Shown here piece by piece: positions 17,755-26,493 of a stretch of 64,000 nt of DNA. Both the position numbers and the translations under genes were made by a program. Source of the DNA: Elusimicrobiota bacterium (GTDB taxonomy: Bacteria > Elusimicrobiota > UBA8919); the NCBI GenBank assembly GCA_028718185.1, contig JAQUMH010000007.1, forward strand, positions 61,608 to 125,607, read 5' to 3'. The notes beneath the pieces were generated by a model, which searched no databases, was not told the DNA's origin, and worked only from the letters and a program-made list of their open reading frames with translations. The number at the start of each line of letters is the position of its first letter. The stretch's first letter is position 1.

Positions 17755-19323
17755 TTACAAAGATAACTTTCCAGCTGTCCATATCTGAAACGACCTTTTC
17801 TGCCAAAACTCAGAACGACTTTTTTGACCTGAAGAAACATTAATAACCAAATCAAGCAGTTCATAACTAAGTTTATCTAATGAAATATTTTCATCTAATA
17901 AACGACCAGCATTAAAATCCATATCTTCTTTTACTTTTCTATAAATTTCTGTTCTTGAAGGTATTTTAATAACCGGAACAATTAAATTCCCTTCCGTTGC
18001 ACCCATACCAGTTGAAAAAAGTATCATATTTGCTCCTGAAGCTACCATTCCAGTCAATGATTCTAAATCATTACCCGGACCATTCATTAAAGATAAACCT
18101 TTATATCTTATATGTTCGGCATAATCTAAAAAATCTACAATTGGCGTGTTTCCACCCTTTAAAATAGCACCTAAACTTTTCAAAGTTGAATTTATTAATC
18201 CCCCTTTTTCATTGCCTGGAACAAAATTCCCAGCTATCGAAACATTGAGTTTTTTGGCTAATGTTTTGTAATACCTCACCCCTTCTACAAATTTTTTAAT
18301 AATTTTATCAGAAACCATTCTTTTAATTAAACTCAATTCTGCGCCCATCATCTCGGGAGTTTCTGACATTATAGCCGAACCGCCTGCCATAATTATTTTA
18401 TCAACAGTTGACCCAATTACCGGGTTAGCTGTAATACCGGAAAACGAGTCGGAAGCACCACATTTTGTTCCTATAATAAGATGTTTTATTGAAATCCTCT
18501 CGCGTTTTATAGAATTTGCTTTCTTTAGTCTATTTAAAACAATAATTCTACCCTTATTAAAAGCCTTGCCGGTGCCACCCAAATCTTGAATTGATATATA
18601 ATCTACCGGTTTTCCATATTGTGTTAACTTGCCTAAATATTTATAAATAACTTTACAATTTGTTTTTTCGCAACCTAAATCAACAATTAACACTCCGCAT
18701 ACATTTGGATGAATTATCGTATTTTTTAATGTCAACAATAATCTATCTATAATTTCGCCGCTACTGCAACCACAACCTTCTGTATGAGCCGCCGCAACAA
18801 TGCCGTCTATGTTTCTATATTTACTTTTCAACAAATTATCGTCATCTAAACTGTGGGCAATCTTAAAAGCTACATCACTAGAACATAAAGATGTAGGTAA
18901 TACAAGATAAAAATTTCTGGTACCTACCATCCCATTACTTCTTCTATATCCTAAAAATGTTTTATTGATTATTTGATTACTATCTGTATCTTTTTTATAT
19001 ATACCCTTTTTATTTCTTAGAATTTTAGATATTCCTGTTTCATAATTAGTTACATAATTGCTAATATTATGACCATTAATTATTTGTCCTTTTTTTATTC
19101 CATTGGATATTCCAAATGGATAACCGTATTGTTTTACTAATTCTCCTTTTTTAATATCAACTAATGCAAACCGATGTCCTTTGGGTATGAAATTAAAAAT
19201 TTTTATCTCTTTACCTAAATATCTTATTATAGTTTCTTTTTTTATATCTTTTTTGCTTACTGCAACATTATCGATATTTGACATAACAATTGCAGTTTTT
19301 TCAAGGATATTACTTTCTTTCAT
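17755..19323 (-). CDS. UxaA-family (altronate/galactarate dehydratase-like) hydro-lyase
   Basis: The protein is 522 aa, the length of a full UxaA-type enzyme with its N-terminal SAF domain (about 1-105, ending near GHNISNYV). The C-terminal part contains HTEGCGCSSGE, DLGCEKTNC and GTKCGASDSFSGITANP, the cysteine-rich motifs of altronate and galactarate dehydratases, which remove water from sugar acids. No uronate catabolism gene is near; it sits among nucleotide-sugar SDRs, so I infer dehydration of an unusual sugar acid or glycosyl intermediate. It lies 5 bp after the SDR-cupin gene. Family membership is confident, substrate is not. Confidence 0.85.
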   Translation of the reverse strand: MKESNILEKTAIVMSNIDNVAVSKKDIKKETIIRYLGKEIKIFNFIPKGHRFALVDIKKGELVKQYGYPFGISNGIKKGQIINGHNISNYVTNYETGISKILRNKKGIYKKDTDSNQIINKTFLGYRRSNGMVGTRNFYLVLPTSLCSSDVAFKIAHSLDDDNLLKSKYRNIDGIVAAAHTEGCGCSSGEIIDRLLLTLKNTIIHPNVCGVLIVDLGCEKTNCKVIYKYLGKLTQYGKPVDYISIQDLGGTGKAFNKGRIIVLNRLKKANSIKRERISIKHLIIGTKCGASDSFSGITANPVIGSTVDKIIMAGGSAIMSETPEMMGAELSLIKRMVSDKIIKKFVEGVRYYKTLAKKLNVSIAGNFVPGNEKGGLINSTLKSLGAILKGGNTPIVDFLDYAEHIRYKGLSLMNGPGNDLESLTGMVASGANMILFSTGMGATEGNLIVPVIKIPSRTEIYRKVKEDMDFNAGRLLDENISLDKLSYELLDLVINVSSGQKSRSEFWQKRSFQIWTAGKLSL

Positions 19324-19328
19324 ATATT

Positions 19329-21056
19329 CTATTTATCCTTTGTTATTGTTTTCAACAAAACGGTTTTTTCTACAATATGTATATCTTTCACATTGTGTAA
19401 AGTGTCACTTTTTTGAGTATTCCCGGTATCCAAAATAATACTATTATCTCTATCAAGCAACTTTCCTTTACAAGATGTATAAAGTGCATTCTCACTTATT
19501 TTATAATATTTACTAAAATCATCGTTATTCATGAAAACCTCAAATGAAACAATAAACTTATCAGTTGTGAAAACACTTTCTTTATGAGAATTTACTTCTT
19601 CAAAATCAAAATAATCGTAATTTTGTAAATCAGATGTTTGCATTTCTGTTATACCTTCATAACCCAGTGCTTCTCGTCCATATTTATCTTCGAATCGCAC
19701 AAGATCAGTTTTATTTGGAGGAGTTTCTATTTCCAGTAAATATATTCCGTTATCAGATAAAACTTTCGTAAAATGGAATACTCCTTTTTCCATAATTAAC
19801 GCATCACCGCCTCTTAAATAATTTCTATACATAAACGTATTACTCATTGCATTTCCAGACAGAACAATTAAAGACGTTTTTTTCTTAGGGTGACAATGCA
19901 TGGATGTTGAATTTCCTTTTTTAATATGTAAAAGCCAAACACCTACCATATCGTTTTCGAAAACCAAAAATTCATATCCCCAAGGTTTTATGACTACTTT
20001 ATTTTTGTAAGTACTCGGTTGAGTTTTAATAAAAATATTCCTATTGGATGATTTAACCTTGTTTAAAGCATTGATATCTTTTTCACATAATTTTATATCA
20101 TGTATTTTTGAAACCCTTATTTCTTTTTTTTCCAACTCATTCAAAAAAGAATCATAGGTAATTTTAATCCCATCAACCAAATCAGTCGCAGACTTCCATC
20201 CCAAATTCCTTATTTTAGATATATCTAATAGTTTTTTATTCACTCCTTCAGGTTTTGTTTTGTCGAATATTATTTTACCCTTATAACCGACAACTTTCTT
20301 TATTGTCTCGGCTAATTCAAGAATGTTGCATGCTTTTCCTGTGCCTATATTAAAAAAATCTGCACCTGTATAATTTTCAATCAAAAAAATACATGCATCG
20401 ACAAGATCATCTACAAACAAAAAATCCCTTTCCGCCAGTCCAGTACCCCAAATTAAAACTTCTTCTAATTTTGATATTTTTGCTTCATGGAATTTTTTCA
20501 CTAAAGACGGCAAAACCTGAGCATTAAGTATATCATAATGCTGGTTAGGTCCATAGACATTAGGTGGAACTATAACAATAAAATCAGTTCCATACTGACG
20601 GTTATATGATTCACACATTTTAATTCCGGCAAGTTTGGCAATAGCGAAAGGTTCACATGTATCTTCAAGCAGTCCGGTTAATAGATTATCTTCTTTTATG
20701 GGTTGTTGATAATTTTTAGGATACGCATCTGCCGATGAAAAAAAAAGTAACTTTTTTACTTCATTTAGAAACGATTGGTGTATTACATTGCTTTGAATCA
20801 TTATATTTTCATAAATAAAATCTGCACGATAGGTATTATTAGCATAAACACCACCCACTTTTGCTGCAGCCAAGAAAACATAATTTGGTTTTTCCTTTTC
20901 AAAAAATGATTCTACCTGAGATTGATTACATAGATCTAAATCCGAATGTTCTTTTGTTATAATATTTGTAAAACCGTCTTTTTTCAGCCTCCGTAGAATA
21001 GACGACCCGACAAGTCCGTTATGACCTGCAATATATACTTTATCATTTTTATTCAT
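19329..21056 (-). CDS. GDP-fucose-synthase-like SDR fused to a cupin domain; catalytic residues replaced
   Basis: The protein is 575 aa. Residues 1-310 align from memory with E. coli Fcl/WcaG (GHNGLVGSS, AAAKVGG, KLAGIKMCESYNRQYG). Three catalytic residues of Fcl are changed: Cys109 to Asp, Tyr136 to Phe (EPFAIAK, F137 here; the TTC codon is at 20648-20646) and His179 to Gln, while the Lys is kept (K141). From about residue 350, KPWGYEF, MHCHPKKKTS and ALIMEKGVFH mark a cupin domain of the mannose-6-phosphate-isomerase type, followed by about 110 unassigned residues. The fusion suggests two consecutive steps on one sugar, or an SDR part that only binds substrate. Confidence 0.82.
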   Translation of the reverse strand: MNKNDKVYIAGHNGLVGSSILRRLKKDGFTNIITKEHSDLDLCNQSQVESFFEKEKPNYVFLAAAKVGGVYANNTYRADFIYENIMIQSNVIHQSFLNEVKKLLFFSSADAYPKNYQQPIKEDNLLTGLLEDTCEPFAIAKLAGIKMCESYNRQYGTDFIVIVPPNVYGPNQHYDILNAQVLPSLVKKFHEAKISKLEEVLIWGTGLAERDFLFVDDLVDACIFLIENYTGADFFNIGTGKACNILELAETIKKVVGYKGKIIFDKTKPEGVNKKLLDISKIRNLGWKSATDLVDGIKITYDSFLNELEKKEIRVSKIHDIKLCEKDINALNKVKSSNRNIFIKTQPSTYKNKVVIKPWGYEFLVFENDMVGVWLLHIKKGNSTSMHCHPKKKTSLIVLSGNAMSNTFMYRNYLRGGDALIMEKGVFHFTKVLSDNGIYLLEIETPPNKTDLVRFEDKYGREALGYEGITEMQTSDLQNYDYFDFEEVNSHKESVFTTDKFIVSFEVFMNNDDFSKYYKISENALYTSCKGKLLDRDNSIILDTGNTQKSDTLHNVKDIHIVEKTVLLKTITKDK

Positions 21057-21068
21057 AAGTAACTCTTT

Positions 21069-21578
21069 TTAAAGATTGAATTTTTTAAGAGTCTCTCTCA
21101 TCCAATCGCCGTTATATTTATAATGCGGTGATGATATTATATTTCCGTCAACTACTACAGGAGCATCCACATATATTGCACCGGCATTGATTATATCGTC
21201 TTTTATCCCTATATACCCGGATATTTTTTTCCCTTTAACTATGCCTGCCGAAATAAGAATCCAGGGACCGTGACAAATAGTAGAAACTATCTTTCCTTTT
21301 TCATACATTGATTTTACAAAATCTAAAACCTCTTTAATCTGCCTAACCCTATCAGGCGCTTCGTGACCACCTGGTAAGACCACTAAATCATAATCGGATT
21401 CTCTAAGGTCCTTTACATCAATAGTCGGTTTAACCGGTAACCCGTATTTTCCTTTTATGAGTTCCTTGTTTTTTACTGCAACATCAACATAAAATCCAGC
21501 TTCTTGAAGACGATAAAAAGGATAAATAAATTCTTCATCTTGAAAATTCGGTCCTGTAATTATTACTGCTTTTTTCAT
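21069..21578 (-). CDS. DJ-1/PfpI-family protein
   Basis: The protein is 169 aa from ATG 21578. I chose this start over TTG 21590 because a GGAGG ribosome site lies 5 bases upstream. VVLPGGHEAPD and STICHGPWIL contain the family's glutamine-amidotransferase-like fold and the nucleophilic Cys in CHG. Relatives act as proteases, glyoxalases or deglycases. Inside a sugar operon next to a TPP-dependent enzyme pair, a glyoxalase or aldehyde-quenching role is conceivable, but that is only inference. The gene follows E1-beta by 21 bp. Confidence 0.85.
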   Translation of the reverse strand: MKKAVIITGPNFQDEEFIYPFYRLQEAGFYVDVAVKNKELIKGKYGLPVKPTIDVKDLRESDYDLVVLPGGHEAPDRVRQIKEVLDFVKSMYEKGKIVSTICHGPWILISAGIVKGKKISGYIGIKDDIINAGAIYVDAPVVVDGNIISSPHYKYNGDWMRETLKKFNL

Positions 21579-21599
21579 AAATTCCTCCAAATTGAAGTT

Positions 21600-22502
21600 T
21601 TATTTGTTATGAAACATTTCTACTACCGTTTCATAAATTCTTTTTGCATCAGGTGCCGGATTTATATCCGGTCCACAAAGATATTTAGTACGGTCATATA
21701 AACCAAGTGCCTTAACTCTACATCCGGTCAACTGGTTCAATTGGTATGCAATTGATTGCGATGCCCCTGCTATCTCGTGCCCGGAATCTATAACCAATCC
21801 AAGTTTTGTTTGATTCAATGGTTGTATTAAACGTTTAGTAATATAAAAGGGTTTTAACTGGAATATATGAACTATATTACAATTAATATCAACCTTTTTA
21901 AGCATTTCAGCCGCCTTTTTAACCTCAAATCTAGTGGATGAAATTGCATACAATGTTATATCCGCATTTTTATTAAATTCGTCTTTTAGCTCTTTAGTAT
22001 TTGAAAAACTTACACGATGTTCGCTGCAAATTACAGGGTCATCATGACTCATAAAATCTTTCCAAACTTCTTTATACTCTTTGGGTGTCATGGGTGCCCA
22101 TACACGAAATCCTGGAAAATGCATAAAAATGCTATGCAAAACACCTGAATGAACAGGTCCGAATCCTTCTGCTGCGATGGCTCTGACAAAAACAGGTGCA
22201 CTTTTACCATGCAATTCTTTTGTTTTCGCCGCAAAAAAAATCAGAGGACTTCCGTTTAATATAAGAAAATCCTGAAATCTTATGACAAAAATCGGGCGTC
22301 TTCCTACCAGTGCGGCTCCAACTGCTATTCCTGCTCCCGCTACATCTGTCATTGGTAGTTCCACTATCCCCTTACAGTCAGGAACAGTATTGTTAACCCA
22401 CCCTACTGCACTTATTGATTCTCCCAAGAGAAGCCCGTTGTTGTCGACTAAATGCTTTCTTATTATTTCTTTAATAGTTTCTGCAACAGTTTTTTGTCCC
22501 AT
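21600..22502 (-). CDS. TPP-dependent dehydrogenase/transketolase-like E1 beta subunit
   Basis: The protein is 300 aa. It starts with TVAETIKEIIRK and LLLGES, the opening of the pyrimidine-binding domain of 2-oxoacid dehydrogenase E1-beta, followed by DVAGAGIAVGAALVGRRP and the C-terminal transketolase domain. At the position of the Glu that contacts the TPP aminopyrimidine in pyruvate dehydrogenase (TPISE), this protein has Asp53 (LPMTD). The gene overlaps E1-alpha by 40 bp, so the two form one enzyme. No E2 acyltransferase, E3 or lipoyl domain gene is in the window, which argues for a non-oxidative two-carbon transfer rather than acyl-CoA formation. Confidence 0.86.
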   Translation of the reverse strand: MGQKTVAETIKEIIRKHLVDNNGLLLGESISAVGWVNNTVPDCKGIVELPMTDVAGAGIAVGAALVGRRPIFVIRFQDFLILNGSPLIFFAAKTKELHGKSAPVFVRAIAAEGFGPVHSGVLHSIFMHFPGFRVWAPMTPKEYKEVWKDFMSHDDPVICSEHRVSFSNTKELKDEFNKNADITLYAISSTRFEVKKAAEMLKKVDINCNIVHIFQLKPFYITKRLIQPLNQTKLGLVIDSGHEIAGASQSIAYQLNQLTGCRVKALGLYDRTKYLCGPDINPAPDAKRIYETVVEMFHNK

Positions 22503-23377
22503 AATTTTTCCATTGACATTTTAACCGTATTTTCAACATATTCTGCCTTTTTTAAAAGCCCTATTTTTTTTAATTCATTTTTGACAATATGGAACCTGTC
22601 CCATTCAGGAGGACCATCCGTTCCTATACTATTATGCCAATATGCTCTGCAAGTATAAATATTTATAAAAGCCGGAAGATTATTTTTTAATTCTTGTGTC
22701 TTTTTATATATTGTCCAAGGGTCATCTGTAACATCAATTCCAGGCATTCCAAACGCTTTTGCCACATTAGTCATACTCCAAGACCTACGCACACTGAGAG
22801 TTGTAAGAATTGATAAATTATTATCTTCACAAACAAATAATACTGGTAATTTGTGTGTTGCTGCAAATCCCATTGAAGCAAATACATAATCCTCTTCCGC
22901 TGCCCCATCCCCGAAAAAACACACAACCGGTTTACCGCTTCCCAATGCCGCTCCTACACCTAATGGAACATTTTCACCAATTAACCCATGATGTCCAAAC
23001 ATTGTAATATTATTTTCATGGCACTGAATACAATTTGAACCAGCCCTTCCACCGCTTGTTCCGGTAGATAATCCTAATAACTCATCACGCAATTTTACAG
23101 GATCACCCCCGAACGACAAATATGCAGCATGACATCTATGCTGTGAAAAAATGCTGAATTTCGGTATAACTAATGACATCGCCGCAGGTATTGTTTCTTC
23201 TCCCGAAGACAGATATATGAATTTTTCAATAAATCCCGTTTTTACCGATTCAATTGCATTTAATTCAAAATATCTAACTATGCATATCCGACGAAACATT
23301 TCAAGTGTAATGTCAGTTTTTATTTTTTTTGATATACCAGGGATTATACCGAAAGTAGATGATCTCATATAGTTCAT
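22463..23377 (-). CDS. TPP-dependent dehydrogenase E1 alpha subunit
   Basis: The protein is 304 aa. The TPP/Mg site is G156-D157-G158 ending in N186-N187 (FFGDGAAEE ... CEDNN), the standard GDG-(26-30)-NN motif. Other E1-alpha signatures are HRCHAAYLSFGGD and GGRAGSNCIQC. It should bind the diphosphate end of TPP and form a heterotetramer with the downstream E1-beta. Homologous pairs (AviB1/AviB2 in avilamycin synthesis, by memory) are proposed to add a two-carbon unit to a keto sugar, which fits the Gmd and ColD-like neighbours. It starts 7 bp after the Gmd-like gene. Confidence 0.88.
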   Translation of the reverse strand: MNYMRSSTFGIIPGISKKIKTDITLEMFRRICIVRYFELNAIESVKTGFIEKFIYLSSGEETIPAAMSLVIPKFSIFSQHRCHAAYLSFGGDPVKLRDELLGLSTGTSGGRAGSNCIQCHENNITMFGHHGLIGENVPLGVGAALGSGKPVVCFFGDGAAEEDYVFASMGFAATHKLPVLFVCEDNNLSILTTLSVRRSWSMTNVAKAFGMPGIDVTDDPWTIYKKTQELKNNLPAFINIYTCRAYWHNSIGTDGPPEWDRFHIVKNELKKIGLLKKAEYVENTVKMSMEKLWDKKLLQKLLKK

Positions 23378-23383
23378 GTCTGC

Positions 23384-24394
23384 TTAATACTCACGATTAC
23401 ATTTCTCTTTTTCAACTTCTTTCCTGCAATAATCAAGCAAATGTTTAACACTTTCCTTAAAATTATATTTTGGATGCCATCCAGTTTGTTTAGTAAATTT
23501 TGATACATCGGGTATCTGTAATGTTACGTCTGATGGACGAAACAATTTTGGGTCTGGTCTTGAAATTATTTTACATCTTGCCAGTTTTTCGAGTATTTCC
23601 AAAAACTCACCCACTTTTATTACCGTTGAACCGCCAATATTATATACTTCTCCAAATTTACATTTTGTCGTAGCAATCCAATATGATTCCATAGCATCCC
23701 TGACATCAATAATAGTTCTTATAGAATCAAGATTACCATGTAATAATTCCTTTTGTAATCCTGCTTCTATCTTTGCTATCTGCATAGCAAACGCCGTTCC
23801 AAAAAGATCAGCTCTTCTTGGATTAAGATATGCGAACATTCTTGTCCTTATAACTTTCATATTCCAATTTTTAAAATATGTATATCCTAATAAATCCTGG
23901 GTTACCTTTGAAACAGCATACGGACTTGATGGATTTAAAGGACAATCTTCTTTAATCGGAATATTTTTAGGATCTACCTGACCATATACTTCGGATGTAC
24001 TGCACAATTGAACTACCGGATCTATTTTGGCTACTCTGATTGCTTCAAAAAGATTAGCTGTCCCTATGATATTATTATTCAAAACTGAAAGCGGTGTAAT
24101 AAATGAAGTTCTAACATTAGCATATGAAGCAATATGAAAGATAGCATCCGGTTTAACAATTTGTAGAACCAAAAAAGTAGAACTAAAGTCCGTGAGGTCA
24201 CACTCATGTAAAATAATTTTATTTATTGAATTATTTAAATTTTTATTTGAGGTTGTACTATGCCATCTTGAAATACCATGCAGCTCAACTTCCGGATGGT
24301 TTTCTACGATATAATCAGCAAGATAACTTCCGCCGGAACCTGATATTCCCGTAATAAGTGCTTTTTTGATTGTCCTTTTTTTAAGCGTTTCCAT
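23384..24394 (-). CDS. gmd: GDP-mannose 4,6-dehydratase homologue
   Basis: The protein is 336 aa. ITGISGSGGSYLADY is the NAD(P) site, STSEVYG provides the catalytic Thr/Ser and Glu of a 4,6-dehydratase, and Y159/K163 (SSPYAVSK) form the catalytic pair. MFAYLNPRRADLFGTAFAMQIAKIE-like blocks match Gmd. It should convert GDP-mannose to GDP-4-keto-6-deoxymannose, the entry to GDP-linked deoxysugars. Nothing in the sequence excludes another NDP-mannose-like substrate. It overlaps the upstream SDR gene by 14 bp and is followed closely by the TPP enzyme pair. Confidence 0.82.
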   Translation of the reverse strand: METLKKRTIKKALITGISGSGGSYLADYIVENHPEVELHGISRWHSTTSNKNLNNSINKIILHECDLTDFSSTFLVLQIVKPDAIFHIASYANVRTSFITPLSVLNNNIIGTANLFEAIRVAKIDPVVQLCSTSEVYGQVDPKNIPIKEDCPLNPSSPYAVSKVTQDLLGYTYFKNWNMKVIRTRMFAYLNPRRADLFGTAFAMQIAKIEAGLQKELLHGNLDSIRTIIDVRDAMESYWIATTKCKFGEVYNIGGSTVIKVGEFLEILEKLARCKIISRPDPKLFRPSDVTLQIPDVSKFTKQTGWHPKYNFKESVKHLLDYCRKEVEKEKCNREY

Positions 24395-25319
24395 ATTTCG
24401 AGTTTTTTATTATCTTATATCCCTTGATTAGTTCTTTTATGCCCATATCAAGAGTAAATTCAGGTTTGAAACCTGTTTTTTCTATTTTTTCATTTGATAC
24501 AATATAATCTCTTTTATCAGTATCTTCACCAACAGGTGCTTCTAAATATACAAAATCCGGTAAATATTTTTTTATAACTGCACAAAGTTCAAATTTAGAA
24601 AGATTTGCATCAGATAACCCGATATTATACGGTTCATTTTTCATTTTCTCGAAATTCTCAATTGCATGTACGAATGCCCGCACAACATCCCTTATATATA
24701 TAAAATTTCTCTTAAAATGCCCCTCAAACAAAACAATAAACCTATCATTAACAGCACGATAGACAAAATCATTTACCATTAAATCAAGACGCATTCTTGG
24801 CGACATTCCAAAAACGGTCGCAAGACGAAAACTTATTGAATTTCCCCTTTCTAAAACAATTTTTTCCGCTTCCATTTTTGTTATTCCATAGAACGATATA
24901 GGATTCAGGGATGTCTCTTCCGTACAAAATTTATCTTTTTGTCCTATTCCATATCCACTGTTTGTTGTAGGAATTATTATTTTTTGGTTTTTACTTGTGT
25001 TGTTTACTATTATTTTTATAGCATCTGTATTTATAGTCTTGGCACCAATTTTATCACTGTTGCATAACGAAGCACCTACAAGCGCTGCCAGTGGTATAAC
25101 GATATCTATGTCTTTCAAAACCGACTTAATTAGTGATTCATCCCTGACATCACCGCGTATAACTGTAAAATTATCATCGAAACAAACATCTGCAAGCGAA
25201 TTCTGACTGTACATAAAGTTATCAACAACTGTTACTTTATTGCCCAGTGCCAATAGTTTTGGAACTAAAACAGATCCGATGTAACCCGCTCCGCCAGTAA
25301 CCAAAATTTTATATTTCAT
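24381..25319 (-). CDS. NAD-dependent epimerase/dehydratase (extended SDR)
   Basis: The protein is 312 aa. VTGGAGYIGSVLV is the nucleotide site; S121 and the Y144/K148 pair (FYGITK) are intact. FRLATVFG, DLMVND and YIRDVVRAF are epimerase family blocks. It probably reduces or epimerises a keto sugar made by the Gmd or ColD-like enzymes; a C4 reductase step is one option. It lies 13 bp after the aminotransferase-fold gene and overlaps gmd. The exact step cannot be fixed from the sequence. Confidence 0.85.
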   Translation of the reverse strand: MKYKILVTGGAGYIGSVLVPKLLALGNKVTVVDNFMYSQNSLADVCFDDNFTVIRGDVRDESLIKSVLKDIDIVIPLAALVGASLCNSDKIGAKTINTDAIKIIVNNTSKNQKIIIPTTNSGYGIGQKDKFCTEETSLNPISFYGITKMEAEKIVLERGNSISFRLATVFGMSPRMRLDLMVNDFVYRAVNDRFIVLFEGHFKRNFIYIRDVVRAFVHAIENFEKMKNEPYNIGLSDANLSKFELCAVIKKYLPDFVYLEAPVGEDTDKRDYIVSNEKIEKTGFKPEFTLDMGIKELIKGYKIIKNSKYGNA

Positions 25320-25332
25320 AGTATTTTTTCCA

Positions 25333-26493
25333 TTAAATATTTTTAAGGGTTTTGTATAAATATTCTATTTTGTCTTTTATGTCAAAAGGATAATTACCCA
25401 CAAAAAACCCGTTGTAATGTGCAATATCCGCATTTTCTGATTTTGTATAAGTGTAATCGAAATATTTTACTACATCATGTCTCAACATGCATCCGCCGGT
25501 TATAATTCTATGTTCTATATTTGCCTTTTTTAATTTTTCAAGCACTTTTTCCCGCGATATATCGCTTTTTGGATTTACTATCATTGTGAAACAAAACCAT
25601 GAACTTTCACCGGTCTCGCTCTGTATAATAAATCTGTTGTCGTTTTTAAAAAGCTTCTGAAAATACCTTGCATTTGCTCTTCGGATTTTCAAGAACTTAT
25701 CCAATTTTCTGAGTTGTACTTTTCCTATTGCTCCGTTGAGTTCGCCGGGACGAACGTTATATCCTGGTAAAATAAACCTGTATGCCTCAAAAAAATCATC
25801 ATATTTTTTTTTATATAACCCGCTATTATGTTCCAATCCCCTTGTCCATCCGTGCGTTCTTAAAGATTTTGCGAGACAATATAATTCTTTATTGTCAGTT
25901 AAAATCAATCCCCCTTCCATAGTTGATATATGGTGAGAAAAAAACGTGCTAAAAGTATTTACAAGGCCAAATGTACCGGTATAACGACCATTGAATTTAG
26001 CACCCATTGACTCGCAATTATCTTCAAACAAAATAACGTTATTTTCATTACATATTTTCTTAATCTCATCGAACCGGCAAGGATTGCCTAATATACTTAC
26101 AGCAACAACCATTTTAGTTTTTTTAGATATTGCTTTTTTAAGCTCATTAACATCCATATTCAATGTCTGCAAATCAACATCCACAAACTTTAGTTTTAGC
26201 CCGTATTGATAAAGCGGATAAAAAGTTGTACTCCATGAAATATTCGGAACTATTACCTCATCTCCTCTTTTTAAAGGATTTTCCTTTTTATAAAACAAAG
26301 ATGCAGTTGCTATCAAGTTAGCAGATGAACCGGAATTAACCATAATTGCATATTTCATTTTAAAGTATTTTACGAATTGTTCCTCAAATTCACGAACATG
26401 TCTACCCATAGTAAACATATCACTATTAATAACTTTTATCATCGCATCTCTTTCTTCTTTACCAAATGTTGAGCAAAGCAACTCGTATTTCAC
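25333..26493 (-). CDS. ColD-like PLP-dependent nucleotide-sugar 3-dehydratase (DegT family, His type)
   Basis: The protein is 386 aa. The DegT/DnrJ fold is clear (NSGSSANL near 53-60, EDNCESMGAKFNG). In ordinary sugar aminotransferases the residue before the TMEGG-type block is a Lys that binds PLP; here the block reads FFSHHISTMEGG with H187-H188. ColD, the GDP-4-keto-6-deoxymannose 3-dehydratase, has His188 in this place and is nearly the same length (388 aa by memory). This enzyme should therefore remove the 3-OH rather than install an amine. The start is GTG 26493: it overlaps the kinase stop (GTGA) and has a GAGG ribosome site. Confidence 0.82.
   Translation of the reverse strand: MKYELLCSTFGKEERDAMIKVINSDMFTMGRHVREFEEQFVKYFKMKYAIMVNSGSSANLIATASLFYKKENPLKRGDEVIVPNISWSTTFYPLYQYGLKLKFVDVDLQTLNMDVNELKKAISKKTKMVVAVSILGNPCRFDEIKKICNENNVILFEDNCESMGAKFNGRYTGTFGLVNTFSTFFSHHISTMEGGLILTDNKELYCLAKSLRTHGWTRGLEHNSGLYKKKYDDFFEAYRFILPGYNVRPGELNGAIGKVQLRKLDKFLKIRRANARYFQKLFKNDNRFIIQSETGESSWFCFTMIVNPKSDISREKVLEKLKKANIEHRIITGGCMLRHDVVKYFDYTYTKSENADIAHYNGFFVGNYPFDIKDKIEYLYKTLKNI

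Noticed and set aside
21600..23377. E1 pair as a standard pyruvate or branched-chain dehydrogenase complex
   Set aside because: No E2, E3 or lipoyl gene lies in the window and all neighbours are sugar enzymes; I treat a complex as possible only if partners exist elsewhere.
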